64,000 nucleotides of DNA from Hymenobacter rubidus (GTDB lineage: Bacteria > Bacteroidota > Bacteroidia > Cytophagales > Hymenobacteraceae), in NCBI RefSeq assembly GCF_016734815.1, contig NZ_JAERQF010000011.1, forward strand, positions 62,001 to 126,000. Reading direction: 5' to 3'. Shown here piece after piece: positions 8,323 to 17,477 of the stretch (position 1 is the first letter of the stretch; each line of letters starts with the position of its first letter). The position numbers and the translations under genes were made by a program. The notes beneath the pieces were generated by a model, which had not been told where the DNA came from, searched no databases, and worked only from the letters and a program-made list of their open reading frames with translations.

Positions 8323-8417
8323 CGTCATGCTGAGCGTAGCCGAAGCATCTCTACCACGTAAGTAATTCCTTCGATTAGGTTTACTATTAGAGATGCTTCG
8401 ACCAGCCCAGCATGACG
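8323..8417. repeat. Family A inverted repeat, copy 1
   Basis: Left arm CGTCATGCTGAGC...GAAGCATCTCTA and right arm TAGAGATGCTTC...GCCCAGCATGACG, about 30 bases each around a 34-base AT-richer centre. It lies between convergent genes (AcpH-like and SlyD-like). The same arms recur at 9074, 19471, 23326, 32872, 45452, 58625 and 61852. Confidence 0.9.
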
Positions 8418-8449
8418 GGCTGGTTGGTTGCCAATTAGAATTCTGAACC

Positions 8450-8965
8450 TTAGTGGTGGTGGCCGCCTTCGCCGTGCACGTGGCCGTGGGCCAGCTCCTC
8501 GGCGGTGGCGTCGCGCACGTCCTGCACTTTGCCGTGGAAGTGCATCACCATGCCGGCCAGCGGGTGGTTGAAGTCCATTTGCACAGCATTCTCGCCGATG
8601 CTCACCACTTTGGCTTGCATGTGGTTGCCTTCGTTGTCGGCCATGGGCAGGAAGTTGCCGGGCTGCAGCATTTCATCGTCCAGCTTGCCGTCGATGAGGA
8701 ACACCTCCTTGGGAATTTCAACCAGCGCCTGGTCGTCGTATTCGCCATAAGCCTGCTCGGGTGTAAGGCTGAACTGGAATTCATCGCCGGGGTTTTTGCC
8801 GTCGAGCTGGGCTTCAAACTCCTCGGGCAGGCCGCTGTGGCCGAACAGGAAGACCATCGGCGAATCAGGCTCAGCCGATTCGACCAGCACTTTTTCCTGG
8901 TTTTCGTCGGTCACGCTCAGGTCGTAGGTGATGGTGACGACTTTTTTATCGCTGATTGCAGTCAT
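8450..8965 (-). CDS. FKBP-type peptidyl-prolyl isomerase, SlyD-like
   Basis: A 171-residue cytoplasmic FKBP of the SlyD type, which speeds up cis-trans isomerisation at proline and acts as a chaperone. ATG at 8965 (MTAISDKKVVTITYDL) is chosen; the longer frame to 9073 adds an unlikely leader. The FKBP core shows PMVFLFGHSGLPEEFE and LTPEQAYGEYD, interrupted by the insert-in-flap domain, and resumes with NHPLAGMVMHFHGKVQDVRDAT. The C-terminus is His-rich (HGHVHGEGGHHH), as in metal-binding SlyD proteins that bind nickel. It is flanked by family A repeats on both sides. Confidence 0.88.
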   Translation of the reverse strand: MTAISDKKVVTITYDLSVTDENQEKVLVESAEPDSPMVFLFGHSGLPEEFEAQLDGKNPGDEFQFSLTPEQAYGEYDDQALVEIPKEVFLIDGKLDDEMLQPGNFLPMADNEGNHMQAKVVSIGENAVQMDFNHPLAGMVMHFHGKVQDVRDATAEELAHGHVHGEGGHHH

Positions 8966-9073
8966 GGAAATAAAGTGGGGATTTGAAAGGGAAAAAGTGC
9001 CAGCCCGTGCGGCTGATGCACAAAGAAAGGAAGTTCTGCTGGGAACGGCGGATATTTTCGAGAAAAACCACAA

Positions 9074-9162
9074 CGTCAGGCTGAGCTTGCCGAAGCATCT
9101 CTTTTGCGCAACTAATCAGATTACTTTCGCAATAGAGATGCTTCAGCAGGCACGGCCTGACG
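9074..9162. repeat. Family A inverted repeat, copy 2
   Basis: Arms CGTCAGGCTGAGC...GAAGCATCTCT and AGAGATGCTTC...GGCCTGACG (29 bases each). Compared with copy 1 both arms carry matching changes (ATGC to AGGC), so base pairing is kept. It lies between the SlyD-like start and the catalase stop. Confidence 0.9.
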
Positions 9163-9193
9163 TGCTGATTTTGGGCTTTATCCCAGCCAGAAT

Positions 9194-11383
9194 CTAAGCC
9201 GGCATTGCCTTCAATTCGCGGGTCCAGAAGCGGTGCTTGGCAACGGCGGCGATAAACTGCGTAGCCAAGCCATTCACTTGCGCATCGGGGCTGGTAATCA
9301 CGCCGTCGGCCTTCAAAATGTCCTCAGCACCGGGGTAGGCGGCGGCTTGCAGCAACTCGATGCCGGCACCCGACGCCGCGATGGGCTTGCAATGGCGGAA
9401 GGCCTCGTTCACGAAGCGCACGGCGTCGGCATTCTGCTTCAGGGCGGCCACGCTGGCGTCGCCCCCGGCCACATACACGGCATCATACAGCACCGAGGAA
9501 GTGGAGTGGAAGGTGCCATTCACCAGCAGCTCCTCGCCGCCCGCGCCGGTGATGGTGCCCAAGTGCGTGGCCACAATGGCCGCTTGGGCGCCCTGGTCCA
9601 TCAGGGCTTTCATGAGCGCCCCAATGGCGGCCACGTCGGCCCCATCCGTGGCCAACACAGCCACGTGGCGGGTTTTGATACTGGTTTTGCCCTGGTTGAT
9701 TTTGGCATCCGAGGCAATGCTCAGGGCCGAATCCTTGCCAATGTTGGCGGCGGCGGGCTTCGATTGCAGGGTAGCGGCGTTGGCATCGGCGCCGACTTGC
9801 AGGTTGAGCTGCACGCCCTCGGCCGAGGGCACGGCCACGCCCAGGCCTTCGGCCACGCGGCGCACCAAGTCGCTGTCGATTTGGGCAAGCTGCACCAAGG
9901 TGCGGGTGCGCACAAATTCTTTTTGCACGTGGCTGAGCTCAAAGCGCAAGGCTTTCACAATGTGCATTTTCTCGGCATCGCTCTGGCTGTTCCAGAACAG
10001 CTTGGCCTGGCTGTAGTGGTCCACAAAGCTTTTGCTGCGCAACCGAATTTTGTGGCCTTCCACGCGCTCGTGCACGGAGTTGAAGCCGCCTTCGCTCAGC
10101 TTGGCCTGTTGGGGAAAGTTGTCGTTCAGCAGGTTGGGGCCGTAGGCCACCTGGCCTTTGTTGATGGTCTGGCGCATGTGGCCATCACGCTGCCCGTTGT
10201 GAATGGGCGCAATGGAGCGGTTAATCGGAATCTCGTGAAAGTTCGGGCCGCCGAGGCGGGTGAGCTGGGTATCGGTGTAAGAAAACAGGCGGCCCTGCAG
10301 GAGCGGGTCGTTGCTGAAATCGATGCCCGGCACCACGTGGCCGAGGTGAAAGGCCACCTGCTCGGTTTCGGCAAAATAGTTGTCCACGTTGCGGTTGAGC
10401 ACCATTTTGCCCAGCAACTGCACCGGCACCAGGTCTTCCGGAATGAGCTTGGTAGAGTCGAGAATGTCGAAGTCGAACTTGCGCTCGTCTTCTTCCTCCA
10501 CCACCTGCACGCCCAGTTCCCACTCGGGGTAGGCGCCCATTTCGATGCAGTTCCAGAGGTCGCGGCGGTGAAAGTCGGGGTCTTTGCCCGAAATCTGTTG
10601 GGCTTCTTCCCAGGCCACCGAGTGCGCGCCCAGCTTGGGCTTCCAGTGGAATTTGACGAAGCGCGACTTGCCCGCTTCGTTGATAAGGCGGAAGGTGTGC
10701 ACGCCGAAGCCTTCCATCATGCGCAAGCTGCGCGGCAGGGCGCGGTCCGACATGGCCCAGAGCAGCATGTGCATGCTCTCAGGATTGGTCGAAATGAAGT
10801 CGTAGAACGTGTCGTGGGCCGAGGCGGCCTGCGGAATTTCGTTGTGCGGTTCTGGCTTCACGGCGTGCACAAAGTCGGGAAACTTGATGGCATCCTGGAT
10901 GAAGAAAACCGGAATATTGTTGCCCACGAGGTCGAAAACGCCCTCCTGCGTGTAAAACTTCACGGCGAAGCCGCGCACGTCGCGCGCCAGGTCCGACGAG
11001 CCCCGCGAGCCGGCTACCGTGGAAAAGCGCGTGAACACCGGCGTTTGCACGCCGGCCTGCAGGAAGTCGGCGCGGCTCAGGTCGGCGTTGTTGCCGTAGG
11101 CTTCAAAATAGCCATGGGCGGCCACGCCGCGGGCGTGCACCACCCGTTCGGGGATGCGCTCGTGGTCGAAGTGGGTGATTTTCTCGCGCAGGATGAAGTC
11201 TTCGAGCAACGAAGGGCCGCGCTCACCAGCTTTCAGCGAGTTCTGGTCATCGTTGATGCGCAAGCCTTGGTTGGTGGTCAGGAACTGGCCGTAGCCGTCT
11301 TCGCGGTTTTGGGCCAGCTCGTCGGTTTTGGCGGTGCTCACGGCGTCTTCGTGGGTTTTCTTAGCTAAGGGTTTCTTGCTCAT
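9194..11383 (-). CDS. katE: Large-subunit monofunctional catalase (HPII type)
   Basis: A 729-residue heme catalase that breaks down hydrogen peroxide in the cytoplasm. The core shows the distal His region [17 protein letters not shown], the Asn region [20 protein letters not shown] and the proximal Tyr ligand in [17 protein letters not shown]. The N-terminal extension (about 60 residues) and a C-terminal DJ-1/PfpI-like flavodoxin-fold domain (from about residue 580, starting [20 protein letters not shown]) are diagnostic of the large HPII subgroup rather than small catalases. The length fits that class. It is a single gene with no visible OxyR-like neighbour. Confidence 0.95.
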   Translation of the reverse strand: MSKKPLAKKTHEDAVSTAKTDELAQNREDGYGQFLTTNQGLRINDDQNSLKAGERGPSLLEDFILREKITHFDHERIPERVVHARGVAAHGYFEAYGNNADLSRADFLQAGVQTPVFTRFSTVAGSRGSSDLARDVRGFAVKFYTQEGVFDLVGNNIPVFFIQDAIKFPDFVHAVKPEPHNEIPQAASAHDTFYDFISTNPESMHMLLWAMSDRALPRSLRMMEGFGVHTFRLINEAGKSRFVKFHWKPKLGAHSVAWEEAQQISGKDPDFHRRDLWNCIEMGAYPEWELGVQVVEEEDERKFDFDILDSTKLIPEDLVPVQLLGKMVLNRNVDNYFAETEQVAFHLGHVVPGIDFSNDPLLQGRLFSYTDTQLTRLGGPNFHEIPINRSIAPIHNGQRDGHMRQTINKGQVAYGPNLLNDNFPQQAKLSEGGFNSVHERVEGHKIRLRSKSFVDHYSQAKLFWNSQSDAEKMHIVKALRFELSHVQKEFVRTRTLVQLAQIDSDLVRRVAEGLGVAVPSAEGVQLNLQVGADANAATLQSKPAAANIGKDSALSIASDAKINQGKTSIKTRHVAVLATDGADVAAIGALMKALMDQGAQAAIVATHLGTITGAGGEELLVNGTFHSTSSVLYDAVYVAGGDASVAALKQNADAVRFVNEAFRHCKPIAASGAGIELLQAAAYPGAEDILKADGVITSPDAQVNGLATQFIAAVAKHRFWTRELKAMPA

Positions 11384-11700
11384 GGAAAGGAGGCAGGTTG
11401 GGTTAAATGGCGTTGGGTGAACGGCATTTTACAGTTGTGGTTAGGTATTTCCGGCCGAATAATTCGGGCTTTGTTGAGGCGCTTTTGGCTAGTAGCTGAA
11501 GGTCAGTAATTGCAGGTGCGTTAGTGAGGAGCCTCTTTAACTGACTTTCAGGGGCGACGCGGGCGGCCGAGGCCGTGGGGCATCGGCGGGGCCGGCAAAA
11601 CCGGGCTGCCGAGGCCGTGGGCCGATAACCTCTCATTGGCCCGGTGCGTACCGATGGGCAACTATTTCCAACTCAGCCTTTTCTTTAAATTCTTTCACCG
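11384..11700. other. 317-base intergenic gap with short direct repeat
   Basis: The gap contains the divergent promoter region of katE and the SMP-30-like gene. GCCGAGGCCGTGGG occurs twice (11566-11579 and 11608-11621). A 77-codon minus-strand frame here has no recognisable features and I do not accept it as a gene. Confidence 0.5.
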
Positions 11701-12861
11701 ATGCGTAAATCCCCGCTCAATGCCCTGGCCAGCGTTCTGCTGAGTGCCAGCTTGTTGGCCGCCTGCCAATCCAACCCCCCCAAAACCGAACAGGAAGCCG
11801 TGAACAAAGAAGCCGTGGTAAAAACCGATTCGTCGGCTACTACCGTTGCCAAAACCGACTCGGTGCCTACCATCGGCAACCCGCAGCTGCTCTTTACCCT
11901 CGACGACGCCCACAACACGCCCGATGGATTGGCGCTGGCGCCTAATGGCCACCTCATCCTGTCGGTGCCGAATCTGGCCGATAACAGCCAGCCCGCTTCG
12001 TTGATGGAGATTGACGGCACCACCATCAAGCCCTTTGCCACCAACCTGCCGGTAGAGCCAACCACCAAAAAGGCGGCTCCTATGGACCTGGCTTTCGGCC
12101 CCGACGGCAACCTTTACTATGCCGAAAACCAGTATGAAAACAGCAAGGACTTCAAATCGCGCCTGATGCGGGTGCAAATGAAAAACGGCAAGCCCGGCGC
12201 CATCACCACGGTGGTCGACAACTTCGCCCTGGCCAACGCCGTGGTCTGGAAAGGCAACACGATATACGTGACCGACAGCCAGTGGGACCTGCCCGACAAC
12301 GACAAAGGCAGCGCCATTCTCCGGTTTTCGCTGGCCGAATTGAACAAGGGTACCGTGCACCTCAAGCCCAAAACCCTGGACCCGCACGTGCTGGCCACGT
12401 TCACGACGACGGTGAACGAAACGGGGGTAGATAACGGCGCCGACGGCATGGATTACGACAGCAAAGGCAACTTCTACACCGGTAGTTTTGGCGACGGCAA
12501 GCTGTACAAAGTGTCGCTGAAACCCGACGGCAGCCTCGTAAAGCAGGAAACCCTTACGCTAACTGGGAAGTCCATTCCCTGCGTCGATGGCCTCATCATC
12601 GACCGAGCTACCGATAAACTGTACCTCTGCAACTCCCGCGAAAACGCCATTGAAGTAGTGGACCTGCGCAATAACAATGCCGTGACCACCCTGGCCCAGA
12701 ACGGCGACACCGATGGTGCGGGCGGCAAGCTCGACCAGCCGGCCGAAGTGCTGCTGAAAGGCAAGCGGCTGTATATCTCGGATTTCGACAAGCCGGAAAA
12801 GCACTTCGTGAACACAAAATCGGACGCGCCGCACACCATGTCGGTGATTGACTTGCCCTAA
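11701..12861 (+). CDS. SMP-30/gluconolactonase-like beta-propeller lipoprotein
   Basis: A 386-residue predicted lipoprotein (signal peptide with lipobox LLAAC, Cys at about residue 22) followed by a Lys/Thr/Val-rich linker and a six-bladed propeller of the SMP-30/NHL type. Repeated blade motifs are NTPDGLALAPNGHLILSV, PMDLAFGPDGNLYYAEN, GADGMDYDSKGNFYTGSF, CVDGLIIDRATDKLYLCN and QPAEVLLKGKRLYISDF. Family members are metal-dependent lactonases or sugar-binding sensors; the substrate is not shown. It is followed after 21 bases by a small gene on the same strand, probably one transcript. Confidence 0.8.
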   Translation: MRKSPLNALASVLLSASLLAACQSNPPKTEQEAVNKEAVVKTDSSATTVAKTDSVPTIGNPQLLFTLDDAHNTPDGLALAPNGHLILSVPNLADNSQPASLMEIDGTTIKPFATNLPVEPTTKKAAPMDLAFGPDGNLYYAENQYENSKDFKSRLMRVQMKNGKPGAITTVVDNFALANAVVWKGNTIYVTDSQWDLPDNDKGSAILRFSLAELNKGTVHLKPKTLDPHVLATFTTTVNETGVDNGADGMDYDSKGNFYTGSFGDGKLYKVSLKPDGSLVKQETLTLTGKSIPCVDGLIIDRATDKLYLCNSRENAIEVVDLRNNNAVTTLAQNGDTDGAGGKLDQPAEVLLKGKRLYISDFDKPEKHFVNTKSDAPHTMSVIDLP

Positions 12862-12882
12862 TATCCTCCTTTACTGCTAGCC

Positions 12883-13140
12883 ATGCCCTTGCATCCCGAA
12901 CTGCACAAGAAGCTAAGCAAAACGTTCGAGCCCAAAACCAGCTTCGATGACGTCTTTAAGGGCTATGACATCACTTTTGTGACCAACGAGCACGGCGAAC
13001 CCGTAACGCTGTACTTTGGCAAGCGCCGGCCCGACGGCCGCATTGTGGGCGAGCGTTTCACGCGCACCATCAAGCGCGTGCCCGGCAGCATGGAGGTAAA
13101 GTCCAGCCATTGGGACAACCAAGGCAAAATAGGTCGCTGA
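12883..13140 (+). CDS. Small conserved hypothetical protein
   Basis: An 85-residue soluble protein of unknown function, rich in charged residues (SFDDVFKGYDITFVTNEHGE, then LYFGKRRPDGRIVGERFTRT). No signal peptide or membrane segment. The predicted alternation of short strands suggests a small beta-barrel-like fold, but this is only inference. The ATG is 21 bases after the previous stop and a strong bidirectional terminator follows, so the two genes form a likely operon. Confidence 0.65.
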   Translation: MPLHPELHKKLSKTFEPKTSFDDVFKGYDITFVTNEHGEPVTLYFGKRRPDGRIVGERFTRTIKRVPGSMEVKSSHWDNQGKIGR

Positions 13141-13161
13141 GTCCACTATTTGGCCCGCTAC

Positions 13162-13211
13162 TTAAATCCAAAAGGCCCCGTCACAGCTGTGACGGGGCCT
13201 TTTGGATTTAA
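13162..13211. terminator. Bidirectional terminator, perfect 25-bp palindrome
   Basis: Arms 13162-13186 and 13187-13211 are perfect reverse complements with no spacer (core GGCCCCGTCACAG). The A/T-rich ends give T runs on both strands, suiting it to end the convergent small protein and helicase genes. Confidence 0.85.
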
Positions 13212-13231
13212 AGAAATGAGTTGTGGAAATA

Positions 13232-15217
13232 CTAATCCTGCAATTCCCAGGCGGTGCGGTAGCCGCCAACTAACTCCACGTACTCAATCAGCGACTTGAA
13301 AAATGGGTGCGCGCTGAGCGTTGACGAGTCGCCCACCAGCAGCAGTTTTTTGCGGGCCCGGGTCATGCCCACGTTCATGCGGCGGATGTCGGAAAGGAAG
13401 CCGATTTCGCCGTGGGTGTTGCTGCGGGTGAGGGTGATGGCGATGATGTCGCGCTCCTGGCCCTGGAAGGAGTCTACCGTGCCCACGCTGAGCTGGCGGT
13501 GCAGCAGGAAGCCGCTGAGCTCGTCGTTTTCCTCGATGGCGTCCTTCAGGTAGTTGATTTGGGCGCGGTAGGGCGCGATGACGCCGATGCTGAGCGGGTC
13601 TTCCTCGTGGTCGGCGGGGTCGTAGGGCTCCAGCAGCTGGGCGAGGCGCTTGAGCAGCAGGTCGGCTTCTTCGGGGTTGGCGGTGGAGCGGCTTTCGGGG
13701 ATGGTAATTTCCTGAAAGCCAAAGCCGGCGGTGTCAAGGAATTCCACGGGCAGGTCGGGGGCGAAGCGGAGGTCGTAGGCATCGAGGCCGGCGTGCCGCA
13801 CGGTTTCGTAGGCTTCGAGCTTGCCGTCGTAAAACTGGTCGGAGCTGAACTGCATGATTTGCTCGTGCATGCGGTACTGCACCGTGAGCATGCGGGCGGT
13901 GCCGGGCTGACGCTTGATGGCTTTCTCAAACAGCGTTTCACGCAGGGCGCCGGCTTTCTCGCTTTTCACGGTGGGCGGCAGCTGGTGATGGTCGCCGGCC
14001 AGAATCACGCGGTTGGCTTTGGCAATCGGAATCCAGCAGCCCGGCTCCAAGGCCTGGGCGGCTTCGTCGATGAACACGGTTTCGTAGGTGAGGTGGCGGA
14101 TGTTGCGGTTGCTGGCGCCCACCAGCGTGCACGTGATTACCTGCACCGATTCCAGTAAGTCCTCGGTGATGTAGCGCTCCAAATCATCGGCTTGTTGGAA
14201 GAGCATGCGCGCTTCCTCCTTCAGCTGGCGGCGGTGCTGTTGCTCCTCGTAGCCGAAGTTGCGCACGTACTTGCTAGCCGTTTCGCGGTATTGGTCGGCC
14301 GTCTGGCGCATCGAGCGCATCTCGTTGTAGCTCTTGTGGGCCATTACCTGGGCATCCAGCGTGTGCTCCAAAAGCAAATCCGACACCCGCGACGGGTTGC
14401 CCATCCGGATGACGTTCACGCCGCGTTCGGCCAGCTTTTCGGTGAGCAAATCGACGGCCGTGTTGCTGGGCGCGCACACCAGTACGCGCCGCTCGCGCCG
14501 GATGGTTTCCAGAATGGCCTGCACCAATGTGGTGGTCTTGCCCGTGCCAGGTGGGCCGTGGATGATGGCCACGTCCTTGGCAGCCATTACGTGGTGCACG
14601 GCGGCCAGCTGCGAGTCATTCAGGGGGCTGGGGTAGAAAAGGTCGGAAGCTTTTTCCTCGCGGAAACGGGCCTCTTTGGCGCCGAGCAGGATGTCGCGCA
14701 GCTCGGCCAGGCGGTCGCCGTAGGCGCCCATCACCTTGCCCAGGGCATAGTCCATTTCGCGGTAGCTCACCTCGTCGAAGGTGAGGTCGATGCCCAACTT
14801 GTGGCCTTCGGTCACCCAGTCGGGCAGGTCTTCCTTGGTGGTGGCCAGCAGCAGCTTGTTGCGCCGCACGCTGGTAATCACACCGCTCAGGGTAGGCTTG
14901 TCGGTGGCAGCGCGGCCGGGCACGTTGCCAAACAAGGAGGCATTTTTGCCCACCTGAAACAGGTGCAGGCCCTGCTGACCGGCCGGGCGCTCCAGCTCCA
15001 GCACCACCTTGCCGCCGAAGCCAATTTCTTCCTGCGTGATGGTGACGGGATACCAGGTGAGGCCGCGCTGCTGGCGTTCGGCAATGCTGGCCTTGGCATT
15101 TTTGAGCTTGAATTGCTCCAGGTCTTCCTGCTGCTCCAGTTTCATCAGAGACTGGACGTGGCGCAGCTCTTTTTCGAGGGCGTAGGGGTCGGAGGGGGTG
15201 AAGGGGAAGTCGGACAA
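13232..15217 (-). CDS. Upf1/IGHMBP2-like superfamily 1 helicase
   Basis: A 661-residue SF1 helicase of the Upf1/SMUBP-2 type, acting on DNA or RNA in the cytoplasm. An N-terminal beta-barrel-like region (about residues 1-170) precedes motif I HGPPGTGKTTTL (about residue 220), motif II FIDEAAQALEPG, motif III LAGDHHQLPPTVKSEK, motif IV region TVQYRMHEQIM, motif V VDSFQGQERDIIAI and motif VI NVGMTRARKKL. All ATPase motifs are intact. The start is TTG at 15217 (MSDFPFTPSDPY), the earliest plausible one; an ATT lies further upstream. The biological role of bacterial members is unsettled. Confidence 0.9.
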   Translation of the reverse strand: MSDFPFTPSDPYALEKELRHVQSLMKLEQQEDLEQFKLKNAKASIAERQQRGLTWYPVTITQEEIGFGGKVVLELERPAGQQGLHLFQVGKNASLFGNVPGRAATDKPTLSGVITSVRRNKLLLATTKEDLPDWVTEGHKLGIDLTFDEVSYREMDYALGKVMGAYGDRLAELRDILLGAKEARFREEKASDLFYPSPLNDSQLAAVHHVMAAKDVAIIHGPPGTGKTTTLVQAILETIRRERRVLVCAPSNTAVDLLTEKLAERGVNVIRMGNPSRVSDLLLEHTLDAQVMAHKSYNEMRSMRQTADQYRETASKYVRNFGYEEQQHRRQLKEEARMLFQQADDLERYITEDLLESVQVITCTLVGASNRNIRHLTYETVFIDEAAQALEPGCWIPIAKANRVILAGDHHQLPPTVKSEKAGALRETLFEKAIKRQPGTARMLTVQYRMHEQIMQFSSDQFYDGKLEAYETVRHAGLDAYDLRFAPDLPVEFLDTAGFGFQEITIPESRSTANPEEADLLLKRLAQLLEPYDPADHEEDPLSIGVIAPYRAQINYLKDAIEENDELSGFLLHRQLSVGTVDSFQGQERDIIAITLTRSNTHGEIGFLSDIRRMNVGMTRARKKLLLVGDSSTLSAHPFFKSLIEYVELVGGYRTAWELQD

Positions 15218-15322
15218 AACGTTTAGTCTAATTGAATTTATAATAACCCCTTAAATAGAAAAAGGGTGGCAGCGTTGCCTAATTTGGCTTTCCGTTAGCT
15301 GCCAAGTACGCTATTACTGCCC

Positions 15323-15658
15323 ATGAATCCACCAAAAGAAGTCGGCCTGCTGCGAAAGCTGGTTTCAACCGCGCGCTCCGTTACGACCAAACAGGTGGCA
15401 TTACCGCTCGGTATTTTACGCCTGACGAAGAATCTAGCCTGGTTGGAGCCTTACGGCATTCACCCCTTGAAACCAGCGGAATTAGCGGCCGTGAAGGACT
15501 ATTACGGCCGCATCAGGGAGTTGCCATTGGAGCAGGAAAGAAATTATTGGGCTCCTGACTTGCTACGGGCGGCAGATGAGAAGCTAGAAAGAATAACCGC
15601 AACGTATCAGGACAAGTTAATGGCGATTCTGACGCGCATCGTATCCGAAGCTGCCTAA
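15323..15658 (+). CDS. Hypothetical protein, 111 residues
   Basis: Not recognised. A small basic protein without signal peptide; the middle (LEPYGIHPLKPAELAAVKDYYGRIRELP) and the C-terminal half are predicted helical. Its base composition is more AT-rich than the flanking genes. The stop overlaps the HigA stop by a few bases in convergent orientation. It could be a recent arrival beside the toxin-antitoxin pair, but nothing in the sequence shows a link. Confidence 0.55.
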   Translation: MNPPKEVGLLRKLVSTARSVTTKQVALPLGILRLTKNLAWLEPYGIHPLKPAELAAVKDYYGRIRELPLEQERNYWAPDLLRAADEKLERITATYQDKLMAILTRIVSEAA

Positions 15659-16014
15659 GCCGCGGCCAGCAGCATCTCGGCCGATAAACCCAGGTTGTCG
15701 TGCAGGGCTTTCATCATTTTGGCGGTGAGCTTGCGCTTGCGGTTCAGGATTTCGCTCACCCGGCTTTCGCCGCCCAGCCACGCGGCCAGGTCGCGCTGGC
15801 GCAGGCCGCGCTCGGCCATTTTGTACTTGATGTACTCGATGGGGTCGGGCTCGGGAATGGGGTAGTGCTGGTCCTCGTAGGCGCACACCAGCGTGCCGAG
15901 GATGTCCAGCTCATCAAACTCGGGCGTGCCGGGCAGGGCTTCAAATAGGGCTTCGACCCGGGCCAGGGCCTCACGGTAGTCGGCTTCGGTGCGAATGGGC
16001 TTGATGGTATTCAT
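15655..16014 (-). CDS. higA: HigA-type antitoxin, XRE-family regulator
   Basis: A 119-residue HigA-like antitoxin with a helix-turn-helix in the C-terminal half (MAERGLRQRDLAAWLGGESR, then VSEILNRKRKLTAKMM). The N-terminal half is acidic (TPEFDELDILGTLVCAYED), which is the typical toxin-binding part. Its ATG overlaps the HigB stop as ATGA, so translation is coupled. As in known higBA loci the toxin gene comes first. HigA normally binds HigB and represses the promoter; a candidate palindromic operator is found upstream of higB. Confidence 0.88.
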   Translation of the reverse strand: MNTIKPIRTEADYREALARVEALFEALPGTPEFDELDILGTLVCAYEDQHYPIPEPDPIEYIKYKMAERGLRQRDLAAWLGGESRVSEILNRKRKLTAKMMKALHDNLGLSAEMLLAAA

Positions 16015-16304
16015 ATCGTGGTGGCGTCGATGCGGTCGTATTCTTTGTGGGTGCCGATGAAGCGGATGTACACAATGTCTGTGGCGTAGTTGATAGCCGC
16101 AATCAACCGAAAGTCGTTGCCTTTGATGTTAAAAACGACGCGGTTACTGCCCACAATACTGGCATTGCCGTGCCGGGCTTTTACGTCGTTTGGTGTTTTC
16201 CAATCGGCTTCGCTGGTTTCCTTATACCAAACTTGTAAGGGCAATACAGCCGTGGGATGTTTCCCCCAAAAATCCCGCAGAGTGCCCTTAGCAATGATAC
16301 GCAT
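16011..16304 (-). CDS. higB: HigB-type mRNA interferase toxin
   Basis: A 97-residue protein of the HigB_toxin type (RelE-like fold), which cleaves mRNA on the ribosome. It begins MRIIAKGTLRDFWGKHP, then AVLPLQVWYKETSEADWKTP, DVKARHGNASIVGSNRVVFN and a C-terminal YATDIVYIRFIGTHKEYDRI, all characteristic of this subgroup. The length is normal and it looks intact. The start lies only 5 bases after a TACATTTG promoter box, so the transcript is nearly leaderless. It is followed by higA with a 4-base overlap. Confidence 0.88.
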   Translation of the reverse strand: MRIIAKGTLRDFWGKHPTAVLPLQVWYKETSEADWKTPNDVKARHGNASIVGSNRVVFNIKGNDFRLIAAINYATDIVYIRFIGTHKEYDRIDATTI

Positions 16305-16309
16305 TACTT

Positions 16310-16342
16310 CAAATGTACTTAATACTTACCAATTAGGTAAGT
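16310..16342 (-). promoter_or_regulatory. higBA promoter and palindromic operator candidate
   Basis: On the minus strand TACATTTG (16310-16317) fits the TAnnTTTG box. Just upstream is ACTTACC-AATTA-GGTAAGT (16324-16342), two 7-base arms with a 5-base centre, placed where a repressor would block sigma factor binding. HigA autorepression is established for the family; this site as its target is inference. Confidence 0.6.
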
Positions 16343-16592
16343 AAGCGGCTTACGATATATCATTCCGCCAGTCGCTGTTACGAAATGCCTGCAACAAGCT
16401 CCACTAGCACTGCGACGATAGTTGCGAAATCCATTGGCTTGGCTGAAGCGCCAGCAAACTCCTCTCCATACTAGCCGGTATGGTAACCCTACATTGCGCG
16501 CGTGGGAGTGCGAGCTAATCACAGCGAGTAGTGCGGGAAAATATTTCCATCCAGAGTAACTGAAAATGTGCGCGCTATCCGCTCCAATCCAG

Positions 16593-16600
16593 TAGTTTTG
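16593..16600 (+). promoter_or_regulatory. -7 box TAGTTTTG
   Basis: TAGTTTTG fits TAnnTTTG and lies 52 bases upstream of the next ATG. No clear -33 TTG was seen. It is in a 348-base gap (16305-16652) which otherwise holds the higBA control region; a 67-codon minus frame there is not convincing. Confidence 0.4.
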
Positions 16601-16652
16601 CCGGGAAGTTTTCGGCTTATTTTTTTCTTAATTCATCCCCTTTCTTCTGTTT

Positions 16653-17309
16653 ATGAACATTCGTACCCTGGGTCTATCGGCCGTCCTTTTTCTGGCGCTG
16701 CTCTGCACCGCGTGCGGCCCCAGCATTTACCTGGCCAATGATTTTCGCACCTATGCGCCCAATCACAAGGTAGTAGCCATTTTGCCGGCCAGCGTCAGCA
16801 TTGGCCTGCGGCCCAACCAGGCCCGCAACACCAGCGACGAGCAGATGCGCACCCTGAAACAGCAAACCTCGCTCGACTTCCAGTCCCGCATCTACGCGTG
16901 GCTGTTGCGCCGCCAACAGCAGTCGCGCTACACCGTCGATTTTCAGGACGTGGCCCTGACCAACTCCCTGCTGCACAAAGCCAACCTCACCGACGAAGAC
17001 ATGCGCACGCAGTCGCCGCAGGACCTGGCCAAATTGCTCGGCGTGGATGCCGTGCTCACCACCGCCGTGCAAACCAGCAAGCCCATGAGCGACGGTGCAG
17101 CCGTGGCCGTGGGCCTGCTAGTGGGTGCCTGGGGTGCCACCAACCAAGCCAACATCACCGTGAACATTCACGAAGCCACGGGCGGCAAGCTGCTCTGGAA
17201 ATACGATTACGTAGCGTCCGGCTCGGTGGGCAGCTCGCCCGAAGGCATGGTGAACGCGCTGATGCGCAACGCCTCGCGCAAATTCCCCTACACCCCGGTC
17301 AAGTCGTAA
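16653..17309 (+). CDS. CsgG/GNA1162-like lipoprotein
   Basis: A 218-residue lipoprotein (lipobox LLCTAC, Cys at about residue 21). After the anchor it has HKVVAILPASVSIGLRP, a helical SLDFQSRIYAWLLRRQQQ, then DLAKLLGVDAVLTTAVQTSK, ITVNIHEATGGKLLWKYDY and MVNALMRNASRKFPY. This strand-helix order is like the CsgG/GNA1162/DUF799 group of periplasmic lipoproteins, in which a short ABD-like domain packs against the outer membrane. Function is unknown. It ends at a clear intrinsic terminator and seems to be a single-gene transcript. Confidence 0.65.
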   Translation: MNIRTLGLSAVLFLALLCTACGPSIYLANDFRTYAPNHKVVAILPASVSIGLRPNQARNTSDEQMRTLKQQTSLDFQSRIYAWLLRRQQQSRYTVDFQDVALTNSLLHKANLTDEDMRTQSPQDLAKLLGVDAVLTTAVQTSKPMSDGAAVAVGLLVGAWGATNQANITVNIHEATGGKLLWKYDYVASGSVGSSPEGMVNALMRNASRKFPYTPVKS

Positions 17310-17331
17310 ACCGCTTTCCGCCGAGAGCTTT

Positions 17332-17368
17332 AAAGGCCGCCTTCTGCTAGCAGGGGGCGGCTTTTTTT
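17332..17368 (+). terminator. Intrinsic terminator
   Basis: Stem GCCGCC-TT-CTGC / GCAG-GG-GGCGGC followed by seven T, starting 23 bases after the lipoprotein stop. Confidence 0.85.
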
Positions 17369-17463
17369 GCTATATCTCCTGCCAGACAAGCCACGATGAT
17401 GCCCCGCTCCTACCTTACCGGGGCTACTGCGCCACGACTAGCCGCAGCGGCGCCGGCAAGCCC

Positions 17464-17471
17464 TACCTTTG
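17464..17471 (+). promoter_or_regulatory. -7 box TACCTTTG with very short leader
   Basis: TACCTTTG fits TAnnTTTG exactly and ends 6 bases before the symporter ATG, so a leaderless or nearly leaderless mRNA is likely. Confidence 0.5.
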
Positions 17472-17477
17472 CGCCCT

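Noticed and set aside
9233..11368. 711-codon plus-strand frame opposite the catalase gene
   Set aside because: It is the shadow of a real GC-rich gene; the protein is His/Val/Gly-rich without domains, while the minus strand encodes an intact catalase.
11403..11636. 77-codon minus frame between catalase and the SMP-30-like gene
   Set aside because: Arg/Ala-rich, includes direct repeats, no recognisable features.
16319..16522. 67-codon minus frame upstream of higB
   Set aside because: It overlaps the higBA promoter and operator palindrome and has no protein-like pattern.
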